Shown here: piece after piece, positions 23,112 through 34,831 of the stretch
Position numbering within the stretch: the first letter of the stretch is position 1
How the letters are laid out: each line of letters starts with the position of its first letter
Assembly (NCBI RefSeq): GCF_010389155.1
Contig: NC_057769.1
Span: forward strand, 18,538,735 to 18,602,734
From: Erigeron canadensis
Taxonomy: Eukaryota; Streptophyta; Magnoliopsida; Asterales; Asteraceae
Direction: 5' to 3'
DNA: 64,000 bases
Notes under the pieces: model-generated
What the model was told of the DNA's origin: nothing
Seen by the model: the letters and a program-made list of their open reading frames with translations, nothing else
Database searches by the model: none
Position numbers and translations under genes: made by a program

Positions 23112-24084
23112 TGTAAGTCCCAAACTATTGCTAGATGGGTGCTGAAGACACCTCTATGTCAATGGCGAGTGAACTTTGCAACACAATCAATTAATCTGGA
23201 CTTGACCAGTTTAGATTGATTGTGTACCAGGTTAACTGGAGGTAAACTTATTAAGGTGACAGTATGAATAAGTAAATACAATGCAATAATATTAATGACA
23301 AGTATATAAATTGGTGAGACAATATGTATTTTTCAAGTGTATTTTATGTATTAATTGTTTAAATAAAATACAAGGTTGTTGCGGAACCAAGATAATACAA
23401 GAATGTAAATATCCTAACAACCTATGAAATACAATTGATCTAAACTTAGAAATTCTCCTAAGCAATCGAAACACTTAGAGTTGTGAAATGTTCCTTTTTG
23501 CGATTGAGAGAATATTGCACAAGTTCACCAATATTGCAGAATGTATGTATTTGCAAAGTTGTGAAAATGCTTGTGCAAGGACCTCTATTTATAGTCGAAG
23601 TATGAGCATTGGGATCTCAACTTCGACGTGTAAGTATGGTTGACAGCACACAAAAGTATTGTTAAATAATCCTTTGTGTGTGCTAAATAAAGTAAGACAA
23701 AAGGTTACTTTATTCAACCACTTTACATCTTTTCACTTTTATCCACAGACAAGATTATTGTCCGGTTAAAAGGATGTAGTGTAAAAGGTCCTCCTCGTGA
23801 TCAGTGTAAAGCTTTGAAAAGGCATTTACATTGAAGGATCTCCAGTTGATTGATCTGGTGAAATGTCAACTGGGCTTCGCTGCCATTGACATTTCCTTTC
23901 TTCCACTTGTTGTCTTCGACTTCAACTGGAAGGTCATCAGATTTAAGTCTTTAGATCTCAACAGGAGGAAGTCATCAGTTGCTTAAACTGTACAATGCAA
24001 CTAGACTTCTAATATTTCGGACAATTCTTCATGCTCTCCAGATGCCGCTGGAGAGCTCCAGTTTATAGCTTAAACTGCCTAACA
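23112..24084 (-). mobile_element. Shared LTR (LTR B, 973 bp): 5' LTR of the full copy and 3' LTR of a truncated second copy
   Basis: The ends TGTAAGTCCC...GCCTAACA are as in LTR A. On the low-coordinate side is the PBS. On the high-coordinate side is not host flank but polypurine tract and 3' internal sequence matching 10103-11091. Confidence 0.93.
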
Positions 24085-25071
24085 AATTCCCCTAATTGTC
24101 CTGAAATATTGCCAAGTATTTTCAAACTTGTTTCTATACAAGTATAAGTTTGAAATACTTGAGTTTGATAAAACCTATTAAGTTTCCAAGACATTTTATA
24201 GATCATCAAATGCCTTGGGTTTCGTTTTAATGGTTTGTAGATCTTATCAGATATCTAACTTGTGAATTACAATCTGGCAACTTGTATATACACAACTTTA
24301 CAATGAAGTTACAAGAAAGTAAATAAAGTTACAAGGAGATAGATAGAAGGAAAACTTAAACAGATGGCCCTTCGCCAGTTTTCCTTCTTTTGGCAACTGA
24401 TGAAATTGGCTGTTTGTCTTCAAGATCAAGGCCTAATCTTTCTTCAATGTTTTCCTTGAACTTGATCAGATTTTGCAATACATATTCCCAGCCTTTTTCA
24501 ACCTTGTTCTTCCTCTGCCTCCCTTCCAACAAACTCAACATCTCTACATGCTCTGAATGACCATACTGATGGACATCAGGGTTCTCAGTTGTTCTTTTGG
24601 GTCCACCAAAGTATTGTACCTCAACAACAAAATGTTTGGCACCAGGCTTGATCAATACTTTTACATCAGTGATCTTACCTTTATTGTGCCTTCGACGCTG
24701 TACATCAGATAAATATGTGCGAGCCTCTGATTCATTTGTCAGCTTAATCTTGCTCGTGCTCAGTTTTTGAGTAGCAGCTCATATATCATCAGTTGTGGGT
24801 TCAGATGGTTCTACCCAAGGCCTCAGATTTGCATCTCTTGATAAGGCTTTCTGTTTTCTTCCTTTGGACTTGGGTGGGTGGAGTTAATACTTTGCTGACC
24901 ACCTTCTTCACCTGTTCAATCCTTTTGAGAATCCCTTCTGACCTTATCTCTTTGGCCTTTTCCACCGATACATTCAAACACTTGGCATCAAGTCCAGCCT
25001 CATCATCTTGGTAGTGTTTGTCCAGTTCTACTTCAAGCACTTCCTTCAGGGCATTGACAATCCTTGGATCG
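24085..25071 (-). mobile_element. Truncated 3' internal end of a second, tandem copia copy
   Basis: The segment is nearly identical to 10103-11091, including the C-terminal part of the extra 3' ORF (24356-24655 and 24801-25040). Differences seen are a one-base shorter polypurine tract, a one-base shorter T-run and a single substitution near 24820. The homology stops abruptly at 25071 (CCTTGGATC), after which ULP1-gene-associated sequence begins. Confidence 0.9.
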
Positions 25072-25330
25072 TTCCCCTCTCTTCTATCATTTTACTCCGC
25101 CTTTGACTCCTCCGCCTTTCCGCCGCTTTTCCGCCGCCATTTCATCGTTCTTCCGATCAAATTATGGGGAAAAGGAAACATATTCCGCCTACTCGTAATT
25201 TTTTTGTCTAATTTGATTTTAATTTATTCATAAATCATTTACTATTTGTTATTTGTATTATTAATTGCTTTTATTATGAGGTCGAAGTCAGAGATTGTTG
25301 GATTCAAATCGAAATCAGACGGTGATTGAT

Positions 25331-28060
25331 ATGAAGAAAAATAAACAAATGTCAACAGTTTTAGTTTCATCGTCTTCTTCAGGTCAAGCTTCTACTGGTT
25401 TTTCTTTTTCCATTTTATATTTTTTATTGAATTTTTTTTATATTATTTTTTATAACTTTGTTTAAAATATCAATAGATCTGATAGTCTTACTAAAGTTGT
25501 ATTTTTTTTTAACTTTTTTATATATAATTTACTTGTTCAAAATTATCGATTTTTAATTAGGTATATTTTTATAAAAAGTATCTGATTTTTAATCAAAATG
25601 TATTCATTACTACCAAATGTTAACTTAGAATTTAAAATAAAGTGGTTTGTTGATTTTTTTTTTTAATATACTTTTCGTTACTTACACATGTGTAAGTTAA
25701 GCGTTTTTATAACTTACATATGTGTAAATTAGATAAAATCATCTGTATTTGTCTTTTTATTTTATGTTACACTTTCATTGCATCTGTAATGCTATGTAAA
25801 AAATTTTGTTAAATTATAGATTTCCTTAATTAAGTTTTTACGGTTATTTTTAAACTTGTTTGTTTTGTAATTTTATAGCGTTTATCATCTATCTAAATAA
25901 AGTTTTGTTATTATTCATCTTTTTAGGTAGAGGAGTAGAAAGATTTGCCCCTAATCATGATATGAATGAAGCAAATCATTCTGAATCTATTTCCGATGTT
26001 AATGAGGAAATGTTTGACTCAAATCATTCTGAATTTTCTTGCAACTTAAATGAAGAAGACAAACAAGTAATATAATTGTTCACATTTAATTATAAAAAAT
26101 TAAATGTATTTTCAATTTAACTTATTAATTTTTACAAATTTTTAATGTAGGTTTTTGTAGATTCATTAAATGAAGATTATGAGAAATTACGTATCTGTCA
26201 TGAACAGTATTATTCTAAGCTGAATTTGTGTTTATCTAAGTATCCCGGAAACCAATTTGTTATTGAAGTTGTCAATTCAGCCATGAAGATATGGATTAAA
26301 GATCTTGAATTATACAATAATACTTTGCGAAAAGAGTGTGAAAATGTAGATAAAGATGCAATGGCTGATCTTTTTATCCCTGTCTTTGTTGATAAGAATC
26401 ATACTCGTGATGAGGTGCGTCAACAGAAACAAGTGAATGAGGTTAAGTTTGACTTAGCATTTGATCAAGGTTCTCCTGACAACGACGATATGCGTGACAA
26501 GCTGTATTCATCTGATTTTGATATCGATGATGTTGATTTTGACGTTGACTTATCTGTATCTTCAAAAGATGATATTCATGTCTGTAAAGTTGCTGTTCAT
26601 GATGATGGTCAATCAGGCATTCTGAAAGAAGATCATGTTGCACGTCCTATCCTTAGAAAATGTAGCAAATCTGTAATGTCAAAGGGCAAGGGTAAGGATG
26701 TTGAAGGTATTTCAGTTGGAAGTAAAGTTGGAGAGAAAAAAATTTTGAATCAGACAAGCCAAAAGAAATATTTCTTCAAGAAGACTTGTGTATCTCTTCC
26801 AATTGTTGATCTCAACAGCAAGCTAACAGATACAGATTTAGAACTTTCCGAATCGATTTTTTTTGCTTCATCTACACCTCGGTAAGTATTAAAATAATAT
26901 ATAAATATATATTTGGATTTCTGCTTTTCGTATCACTTCTTATTAATACATGTTTTCCATACGTAGTGATGTAATATTCCTATGTGAAGCACTTTGTATT
27001 CCTCGTTACGCGTTTGAAAGCCTAGTGCCTGGTTGTCCGATACATCATGATCTTATTTATACCTGGGGTTTCTATCTTAACTATTTTGAAAAACTAAACA
27101 GCGTAGGATCAACAAAGAGGCTTTTTTTCCCAACAAATATCATGGTAAGTATTTAAAACTTTCATTCATTATTGTAATCATCTTGGTAATTTTTTAAATC
27201 CTTTCTTCTGCTTGTCCGATATATTTTTTTACAGCATGACCGAACAGATATATCTCGAGATGAAGTTATTTCACACTTGGATGAATTTTATACTAAATAG
27301 GAGATAGTCGCTCAATGTCTGGTATGGTTTCTTGAGATGATCATTACAACTGAGTGTGAAATCACTCTTGCAAAATTTGGTCCAGTGGTAGTTTTAGCTA
27401 GATTTTTTTAATTTTTTAAATTTGGTCCAAGATAACCAGTCCCTAATTCACAGCTGAGTGTGAAATCACTCTTGCAAAATTTAGGTGGTGATTTTTGTTA
27501 TAATTTGAATTTTGCAGATGTTTTTTCCTGTCTATGTGACAGACTTTTACTTGCTGATTTGTTACAATTTGATGACAAACAAATGCCACATACTTGACAA
27601 CTCTGATCCATGCAATAAATCTCTTGAGAGATATAGTAACCTTATTTTGTGGTTGGTAAGAATTTCTAATGTATCTATCGTTTTATGTTATAAACTAATT
27701 TTACCTATTCAGAATACTAACCTGATTTTTATTATTGTTATTTTTGAACTTTTTTAGGATGAATTTGTGATTGCTTTTTTGAATTACAAGAAATATGCCA
27801 AGCCGATAAAGCTTTCTCTGGAAATGACTGAACAAATTGAGGTCCCTTGGGGAACAAAAGCAAATGATTTGGATTCTGGAATTTTTTTGATGAGGCACAT
27901 GGAAACATATATGGGCAATGGTATGTCAGGTTTTGAGACTGGTTTCAGCAACGAAGGTAAATCTCAAGAAAAACAAATTAGATTTTTAAGGTTGAGGTAT
28001 CTAAGAGAAATGCTTCTTTCTGAAATCAATGCATTAAAAGAGAGGTTGAGATTGCTTTAG
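25331..28060 (+). pseudogene. ULP1-like gene, copy 1 (transposon-associated; catalytic residues replaced)
   Basis: Exons with GT/AG borders: about 25331-25381, 25927-26066, 26151-26881, 26967-27144, 27235-27300, 27518-27655 and 27758-28060. The start ATG at 25331 (MKKNKQ, then a Ser run) resembles the starts of copies 2 and 3; an alternative first exon lies at 25164. The last exons form the C-terminal ULP1 (cysteine protease family C48) fold: FFPVYVTDFYLLICYNL, ILDNS and DSGIFLMRHMETYMG. ULP1 proteases process SUMO. Here the catalytic His position is Asp (about 27543), the Asp is kept, and the Cys position is Ser (about 27876). A TAG at 27298-27300 interrupts the frame. The N-terminal FGSLI domain of copies 2 and 3 is absent. 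Confidence 0.72.
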
Positions 28061-28950
28061 AGGCCTATAAGGAGTTACCTGAACAAATTAAACAGTTAGG
28101 TAGATATTGTTCTTTGGAAACCATTAAATCAAGACTTGAATCTATAAAGGTTAAGCCTCGTGTAATGTTTGAATGAAATGAAGTTACACATGTGTAACCA
28201 GCCTGGATCAACATCTTTTTGAATGTATCTTATCACTGTGACAACTATCTTTTGAAACAATTATGTTGTATATATTAGTTTGTACTATGTAGTATGCAAG
28301 TTTATATTATGTAGTATGTATTTTATAGAAAGTTTGTAAATAGTTACAACTTTTGTAACGTTGTGTAGTTATTATGTATTATATATTATTATCGGTGGAT
28401 GGGGTGGTTGCCCGCGAACCACCATTATCTGCAGAAAATGTGTTCTTGTTAGCTTGTACTACTTAACAAGATTCAGGAAACTTGCTCCTGTAAGTGTGTA
28501 TTGGTTTGATTGTTTCCAATTTATATATTTATGCATGTGTAAGTAAACTTACCCATGTGTAATTAAACTTACATATGTCTAATTACACATGTGTAACTTA
28601 GCTTTTATCATAAAATTGATGTTTTCTGAATTTTTAATATAATACTAAAACTACTGTATATAAAGAAAAAACAAATGAAAGTTACGACCATCGTTAACAT
28701 CTAAATTCAAAAGTCAAGTATTCGTCTAAAGAAGTTCTAAGAATTACAAATTGTCTAAACTGGTCTTTAAACTAGTCATTGAACTTGTCATCCAACGGAT
28801 TGTCTAAACTGGTCGTCCAACTGTTCATGCATAATAAGTGTACGAGCAGTTTTCAAAATAAGTCTACAACCATCTTTTCACTAATACAGAATAAGTCTAC
28901 CAATCAACATATGACAACCTGCTTCATATCTTCAGTCTGTAGTTGAATCA
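28061..28950. other. Intergenic stretch between tail-to-tail ULP1 copies 1 and 2
   Basis: It holds degraded 3' coding sequence of copy 1 to about 28175, two exact copies of the 14-bp palindrome and a variant, and AT-rich DNA with a short CTAAACTGGTC repeat near 28755-28820. I see no gene. Confidence 0.5.
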
Positions 28951-28963
28951 AAATCAAGATCTG

Positions 28964-31900
28964 TCAAGCTGCTCCCTATCTGCATTCTCTGCTTGAATCA
29001 ACTTCAACTTTCGAATCACAGCTTCTTTAATAGCTTTCTTTCCTTCTTGAATGGTATATTCTTTGTCAAACAATTTCCCATACTTGGTCATCAGTTTTTT
29101 GTGCTTGTTGGTTTCATGAAGTAAAATTTTTGCACAATACTTTGTTCTTAGTCTTTTTAATTGAACCTTTTAATTTAATGTTCCTTTTTCTTTCTTACTG
29201 ACAAAACCTGGATTCCAATTTTCCAGCGACTGGCCCATGTATGTGTCCATATGACACATTAAAAAGATACCATAGTCATTACGGTTGTTTAATGTCCTCC
29301 ACTTCATATCCATCAATGTGTGCTTCGCTTTTCTGATTGCAGATAAATTTGGATGCTTAATAGACCTCAGGTAATTACAAAACAAACGTCGCTGAAAACA
29401 CATAACTTTTAAGTAAGAATTCAGAATTGCAAATTGTTATACCAGAGTATCTATATATTATATATAATATCAATGTCGTACTAAAGTCATTTTCATATGT
29501 CATATCCCTACTGTCATTAAATCTTTGCCTTGATACCTAATTTAATTTGGTATCGATACAAACAAGTATATTTGTTCTACTTAACCACAATGAATACAAT
29601 GTTTTATTATTTAAAGAACTGATACAAAGAGTACATTTTTTGACTAGCTAGGCGTTATTTTTAAAAATGTCAATATTGATGTCATCTTACCAATAATAAC
29701 AAACCGAAATCAAAAATTATAACTAGGAAAATATTCTGTTTGATTGGAACTTCAGATACCAAACTAAATATAAGATAGGTAAGATCATACAGAACATTAA
29801 TGACTAAATATTATACTCATTAACCTTTGTCTAGTTACCTAAGTCAAAGGTATAAATGTAACGCATGAAATGTCTCATATCTCTTTTCAGATTTCATATA
29901 TATTAATCCAACTAAAATAACACGAAATCTGAAGAATGATAACATGAACTTACAAGCATATCACAAACTGTATCGTACTTCCCTTTATACTGATTTGTAG
30001 TCGCACTATTGTCTATTATCATGAATCCTTTGTCTTTAAGGTTGAACACCACAAGGTAATAGTGCGCATGTGCTAAGATTGGGAAAAAAACCTGCAAACA
30101 ATCATGACTCTAATCACATTCGAAAGAAATCACTAACAAAAGATACAACAAACTTTATATTTAAAAGTACAAACTAAACTTACAGTTTCGACATCTTTCA
30201 TTGATAGCAGGTGCTCATCCTCTCTCAATGCAAACTTCATGTTGTCATTAAAAAGAGTAAATGCTTCATCATATTTCAAGGAGCCGTCCCACATTTGTTT
30301 TGACTGATTTAAAATATTCGTTTATTAGTTTTAAATATTTAAAAAAATAAGCACTTAACTCAATACAAAATTAAATATACAAGTTACCATGTTAGCTGTT
30401 TGCAAGAATAGTCTTTTGATTGGTCCACCTCCCATGTACTGTTCTTCATTAAGAATTAGACTCCAAGTATCGATAACAGCTGTATCTACATGTATATTAG
30501 GTGTTAGGCTTTGACAATTTTCACGAAATAATATGTGACCAGAATCTGTTTCAAATACAATCTCCCTACAAAAATTAAAAAAATTGAACCAACAAAAAAT
30601 GAGCCTAGGCATTATGCAGATAAATTCAAATGCTATAAGAATTTACAGAATTAAAGTAAAGAAATCTATGATTAAGTTAATTTTCATCAATTTTTATCAT
30701 TTGTTTTGATCTTACACATCTGTAAACTTACACATGTGTAACTTCTTTATCTTTTACTAAATTAAAAATTCTTAACTTAGTTGTCAAACACCAATTGCAT
30801 TTGTTTTTTAGATTTTCACAATGAATGAGCACTAGATAATAAACTGTATAATAAACATGAAATTGGAATGAACTTACTTATCATCATGTTTCATTATGAA
30901 CACACTTCCAGAAACCCAATATTCCTCTCAGCTGATAGTCTTGATTACATCGGTTGTTATAAGCTTATACGGAGACTTAAAATACTTTGAAGGCTTCACA
31001 ACCCTTGCTCTCACAAATTTATCTTTCTGACAATCCTTTTATTCATCATTTACTTCATCCTATTGTTTTTCACCTTTGTTTTTCATGGGTGAATGTTTCA
31101 ACTTCGAAAATCGCATAACTATGCCTCTTTGAGGAGTCTCAAAATCCTGATGTTGATTATAATAACAACATATGTTAGTTACAAGTTATAATGTTTCCAT
31201 TTTATGTTTTTTTATATAAACTGTTTCCTTCAGTTCATTTACTAACCTTCTCAGCTGGTTCATTATTTAACCAATCGTCATCATCATTGTATTCTTCATT
31301 TCTGTTGTGATCACTGAAATAATCATCACCATTCTTATTTAAATGATTCTCTTGTTGATCATGATAACCATCATTAACATACTCATTCTCTGCGTCACCT
31401 TTACCTTCATCTTCAATGTTGTCTTCATTTTGTTCTTCATTGTGATCAAGGTTGTCATTCTCTGCGTCACCTTTACCATCATCTTCACAGATGTCTTCAT
31501 TTTGTTCTTCAATCTGATCAAGATTGTCATTCTCTGCTTCACCTTTACCACCATCTTCAAAGATGTCTTCATTTTGTTTTTCATTGTGATCAAGATTAAC
31601 ATTGTTTTCTTCACCATGCCGTTAATACTATCTTGTTCAATCTTGCCATCATCATAAACCTTTTCATCTGTTATTTTTTTCTTACCTTGTGCGATAAACT
31701 CTTCCAACTTTTCTTTCATATCTACCATTATCAAATCATTTGGAAAACTTTCCACCCCATCTTCTAAAGTAAATTCAAGTTGAGTCAACAGCTGATGAAT
31801 TTTTGAATGGTATTCCTGAAAAAACATGTGAAATGTAACAGTTACTAACATAGACCCTACAGGTTTCTAAAATTTTTATTATACTTAATTCCATTTAAAA

Positions 31901-34359
31901 TGTCCTGACAATCTTCATCTTCATTTAAACTTTATTAAACATGTGAAATGTAATAGCTACTAATATTATCAAAGTATTTCTGTTAAGAAAAACAGTGCAT
32001 ACTCACAGATAAATATACTTATACCACAAGCATACGCAAGTGTAACCACTCAAGTGACCAATGCTTATCAATAAACAAATAAAAAAATATTTCTAATTTC
32101 AATTTGAAGAGTCAATGCTTACTACAAATGATAAATATACTTATACCACAAGCATACCCAAAGTGTAACTATTCTAGTGACCAATGCTTAGTTCGACCAC
32201 AATAAACAGAGTATTAAAACAGTTTGCCTGCAGACACAGTCTGCCACTATGAACATTATGAAACTTTGTTAATGTTTACCTTTCTTGAAGTTGACGACTG
32301 ATTTGGAATGTTCTCATGATCACTGCAGTGGCCTTCTTCGGCAACATTTTCCAAAAATGCAGGCTGCAATTGAAGTTTTCCAAAACTTCCATTGGCAGCA
32401 AGCTCAGCTTCTATGCGTTTTGAAAAGTCCCTCTTCTTCCAATTCTTGATTGCTGGCCTTCTTCGAGCAATTGGATAATTCTCACAAATGGTCGAGTCAA
32501 GATAAAGTAACTGCATTGATATTTTGTAAAATATATAAATGAACAATTATCAATGAAGTATACGACACTTATATAACCGAAAACCGATCATGAAATATGA
32601 AAAATACCTGCAAGAAAGTCATTGCACCTGAAAAATTATGGTTTCCATTTGATGGCCAATTCTACTTTCATTTTTCAAGGTACTTCAATAACAGCCCACA
32701 CCAGTCAATGTCACTTATTCTTGTATCTTCGGTAATTCTGTTAAGAATTGTGTTCTACATAGATACAAGAATTGCTCCTTTTTTATCTGCAGCAATCATC
32801 AATGATGTGAATAACATCAAGAAATTCATCTTGAACATAAAACCAGCATCATTGGAGGCTTTGATAATTTCACATAATGCTGTTGGACGAACACTTCCAC
32901 CATGAAATTGAGCTTTCCATTTTTTAGAAAACGGAACCTCATCCTCTTGAACATCCTTCACCGGTAAAGACATTATATCAATACTACCCACTGGTATTCC
33001 AAGGATGTCATGAACTGTTTTTCATTCAATTCTTATAGTACCGGTTGATATATTCATCTTTAAACCCTCTGCATCAAGGCTGTCAACTACAAAGTACCCT
33101 AAACTGCCACTAATCTCTTCAATTAGCATTCTTATTAGGGACCCAAAACCCATTTCTCTTATTGTTTGTTTTTGTCTTTCATTAAGTTCGTTAATAAGTT
33201 CATATAACAAACTTGGTGATGTCCTAAGTCTAACAGATTCATGAATTGAAATTTTTTTGTTGCATACTTTTTTTTTTTGCTCCAACTCTTTTCTTCACTT
33301 GTTTGGTTGGTTTCTTCTTTTGTAAAGACTTCTTTGCATTATCCGTCCGACATCTTTTTGAGCTTGTCCCTCTTTCGTTATGGTCCTCTATGTCTTTATC
33401 AATTGCTCTTTTCCTAGATGTCTTAGCAACTTTACTAGTATTGTTTGCAATGGCAAAATCATTTTCTGCAGCCTCAGTATCATCACTTTGCGCAGACTCA
33501 TCATTATCACCTATTTTAAATATTTTAAATAGTAGACTTGTGTTAAAAATACATACATGCGTTGAATAAAAACACATTATTATTAATCATTACGCTTATA
33601 CGGTTCCTTGTTACGACTAAATCCTACCAACTGAACAAATAATCAACAACAATATAACAATGATTTCTTAAGACGGATTTGGCATATAGTGCGTAATCAC
33701 CTATTTTGAACCCACCCTTTTCAACTTGAGCTATTTCTATGTTTTACGCATTTTAGCCTGTTAAAAGTGACACTTAATCACATTCTGGTTCAAATTTTTG
33801 AAAACTTGAATTTAGCTAATCATACTGTTAACCAATATTTTTGCACTTATTCTTATTTGTAATGTCGATCCTAAAATATCAAAAGGCAGTCACTTATTTT
33901 AGCTATCTTACATTTTTAAATACAAAATTTTTGTATACATGAAACCCTAAATTAGATTTTTCAACACCTAAACATAATTTTTGTACACAACTTACAACAT
34001 AAACTACATATAAATCTGATACACTAATAAAATGATTAATAATAGAAGTTTCAAACACAAATTATACATGTGTAACCTATTAACTTACACATGTGTAAGT
34101 TAAATAATTACATATAAATGACATATTATCAAACTAAGTATGCATTATTTTATATAAATCAGTACAAATAAAATCGAACTATAATATCTATGAAACACAA
34201 TATGAAAACCGTATAAGCAAATTAGTGATTCTGAACATAATACAATTTACAGATTTTTGAATAAAATATCAGCAAATCATTTTTAAACTATTTATAAACA
34301 AAAATGTAATAAAACTTATTGTAAAACTTACCAGATTTTCTTGATCTTTTTCCTGCCAT
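28964..34359 (-). pseudogene. ULP1-like gene, copy 2 (catalytic Cys replaced by Tyr)
   Basis: Exon 1 (34359-34332, MAGKRSRKSG) is followed by exons near 33510-32608, 32510-32280, 31815-31247, 31148-30880, 30566-30388, 30306-30182, 30091-29954 and 29393-28964. Exon 2 has a basic region, then REMGFGSLIRM ... LGYFVVDSLDAEG and HDILGIPVGS, the N-terminal domain common to plant transposon-linked ULP genes. Later exons give NYPIARRRPAIKNWKKRD, RARVVKPSKYFKSPY and the ULP1 domain: AHYYLVVFNL with His kept (30062-30064), IIDNS, and NDYGIFLMCHMDTYMG with Tyr in the Cys position (29272-29274). Lesions are a poly-A frameshift near 33270, TGA at 33022-33024, a frameshift near 31620 and a TAA near 29178. 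Confidence 0.75.
31385..31612 (-). repeat. Three tandem 75-bp units coding an acidic 25-residue repeat
   Basis: Within exon 4 of ULP1 copy 2 the minus strand encodes NLDHNEEQNEDI-x-ED-x-GKGDAEND three times. The repeat is in frame with the flanking acidic sequence, but out of frame with the upstream part of the exon because of a frameshift near 31620. The plus strand of the same repeat shows a long spurious open frame. Confidence 0.8.
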
Positions 34360-34831
34360 CTTTTTAATCGAAACAATTATGTGGATCCGATATGAAGAAA
34401 ACCCTAATTTATACCAAGTGATTCACTGCGGAATTAAGTATTGTGTAAGAGTTGATTAAGAAATAATGAAACAATATCGTCAAGGTGTAAGGAATCTTAT
34501 CATATAAAACTAGATTAAGATGTCGATTGTATTTTTGGGGGAAGAAAGGGTTGGTATTTGTTGGTATATACTTGAAGAGTAAAATCTGGTCATATAGCAA
34601 ATACAATCAACTACTCCGTATTATACATAATTACGAGTATATAAAATACGTTTATTGGTTTCCTTGCTTCCTACTTTTTAAACAATGTTAGTCCTTATCC
34701 TTAAATACTTTACACTAATAGTGTTTATTCTTAACTAGTAGTGTTATATCTCCCGGGTAACATATCTAGTTAACATATAATAATCATTTTTGAATTTGAT
34801 TTTGTCTATTTTATAGTTAAGGTTTTTCCAA
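34360..34831. other. Upstream region of ULP1 copy 2
   Basis: AT-rich sequence between the divergent start of copy 2 and the telomere-like array. I see no gene and no clear promoter element. Confidence 0.4.

Noticed and set aside
31343..31657. Plus-strand hydrophobic repeat protein
   Set aside because: It is the antisense of the acidic 25-residue repeats of ULP1 copy 2; the hydrophobicity comes from reading GA-rich codons backwards.
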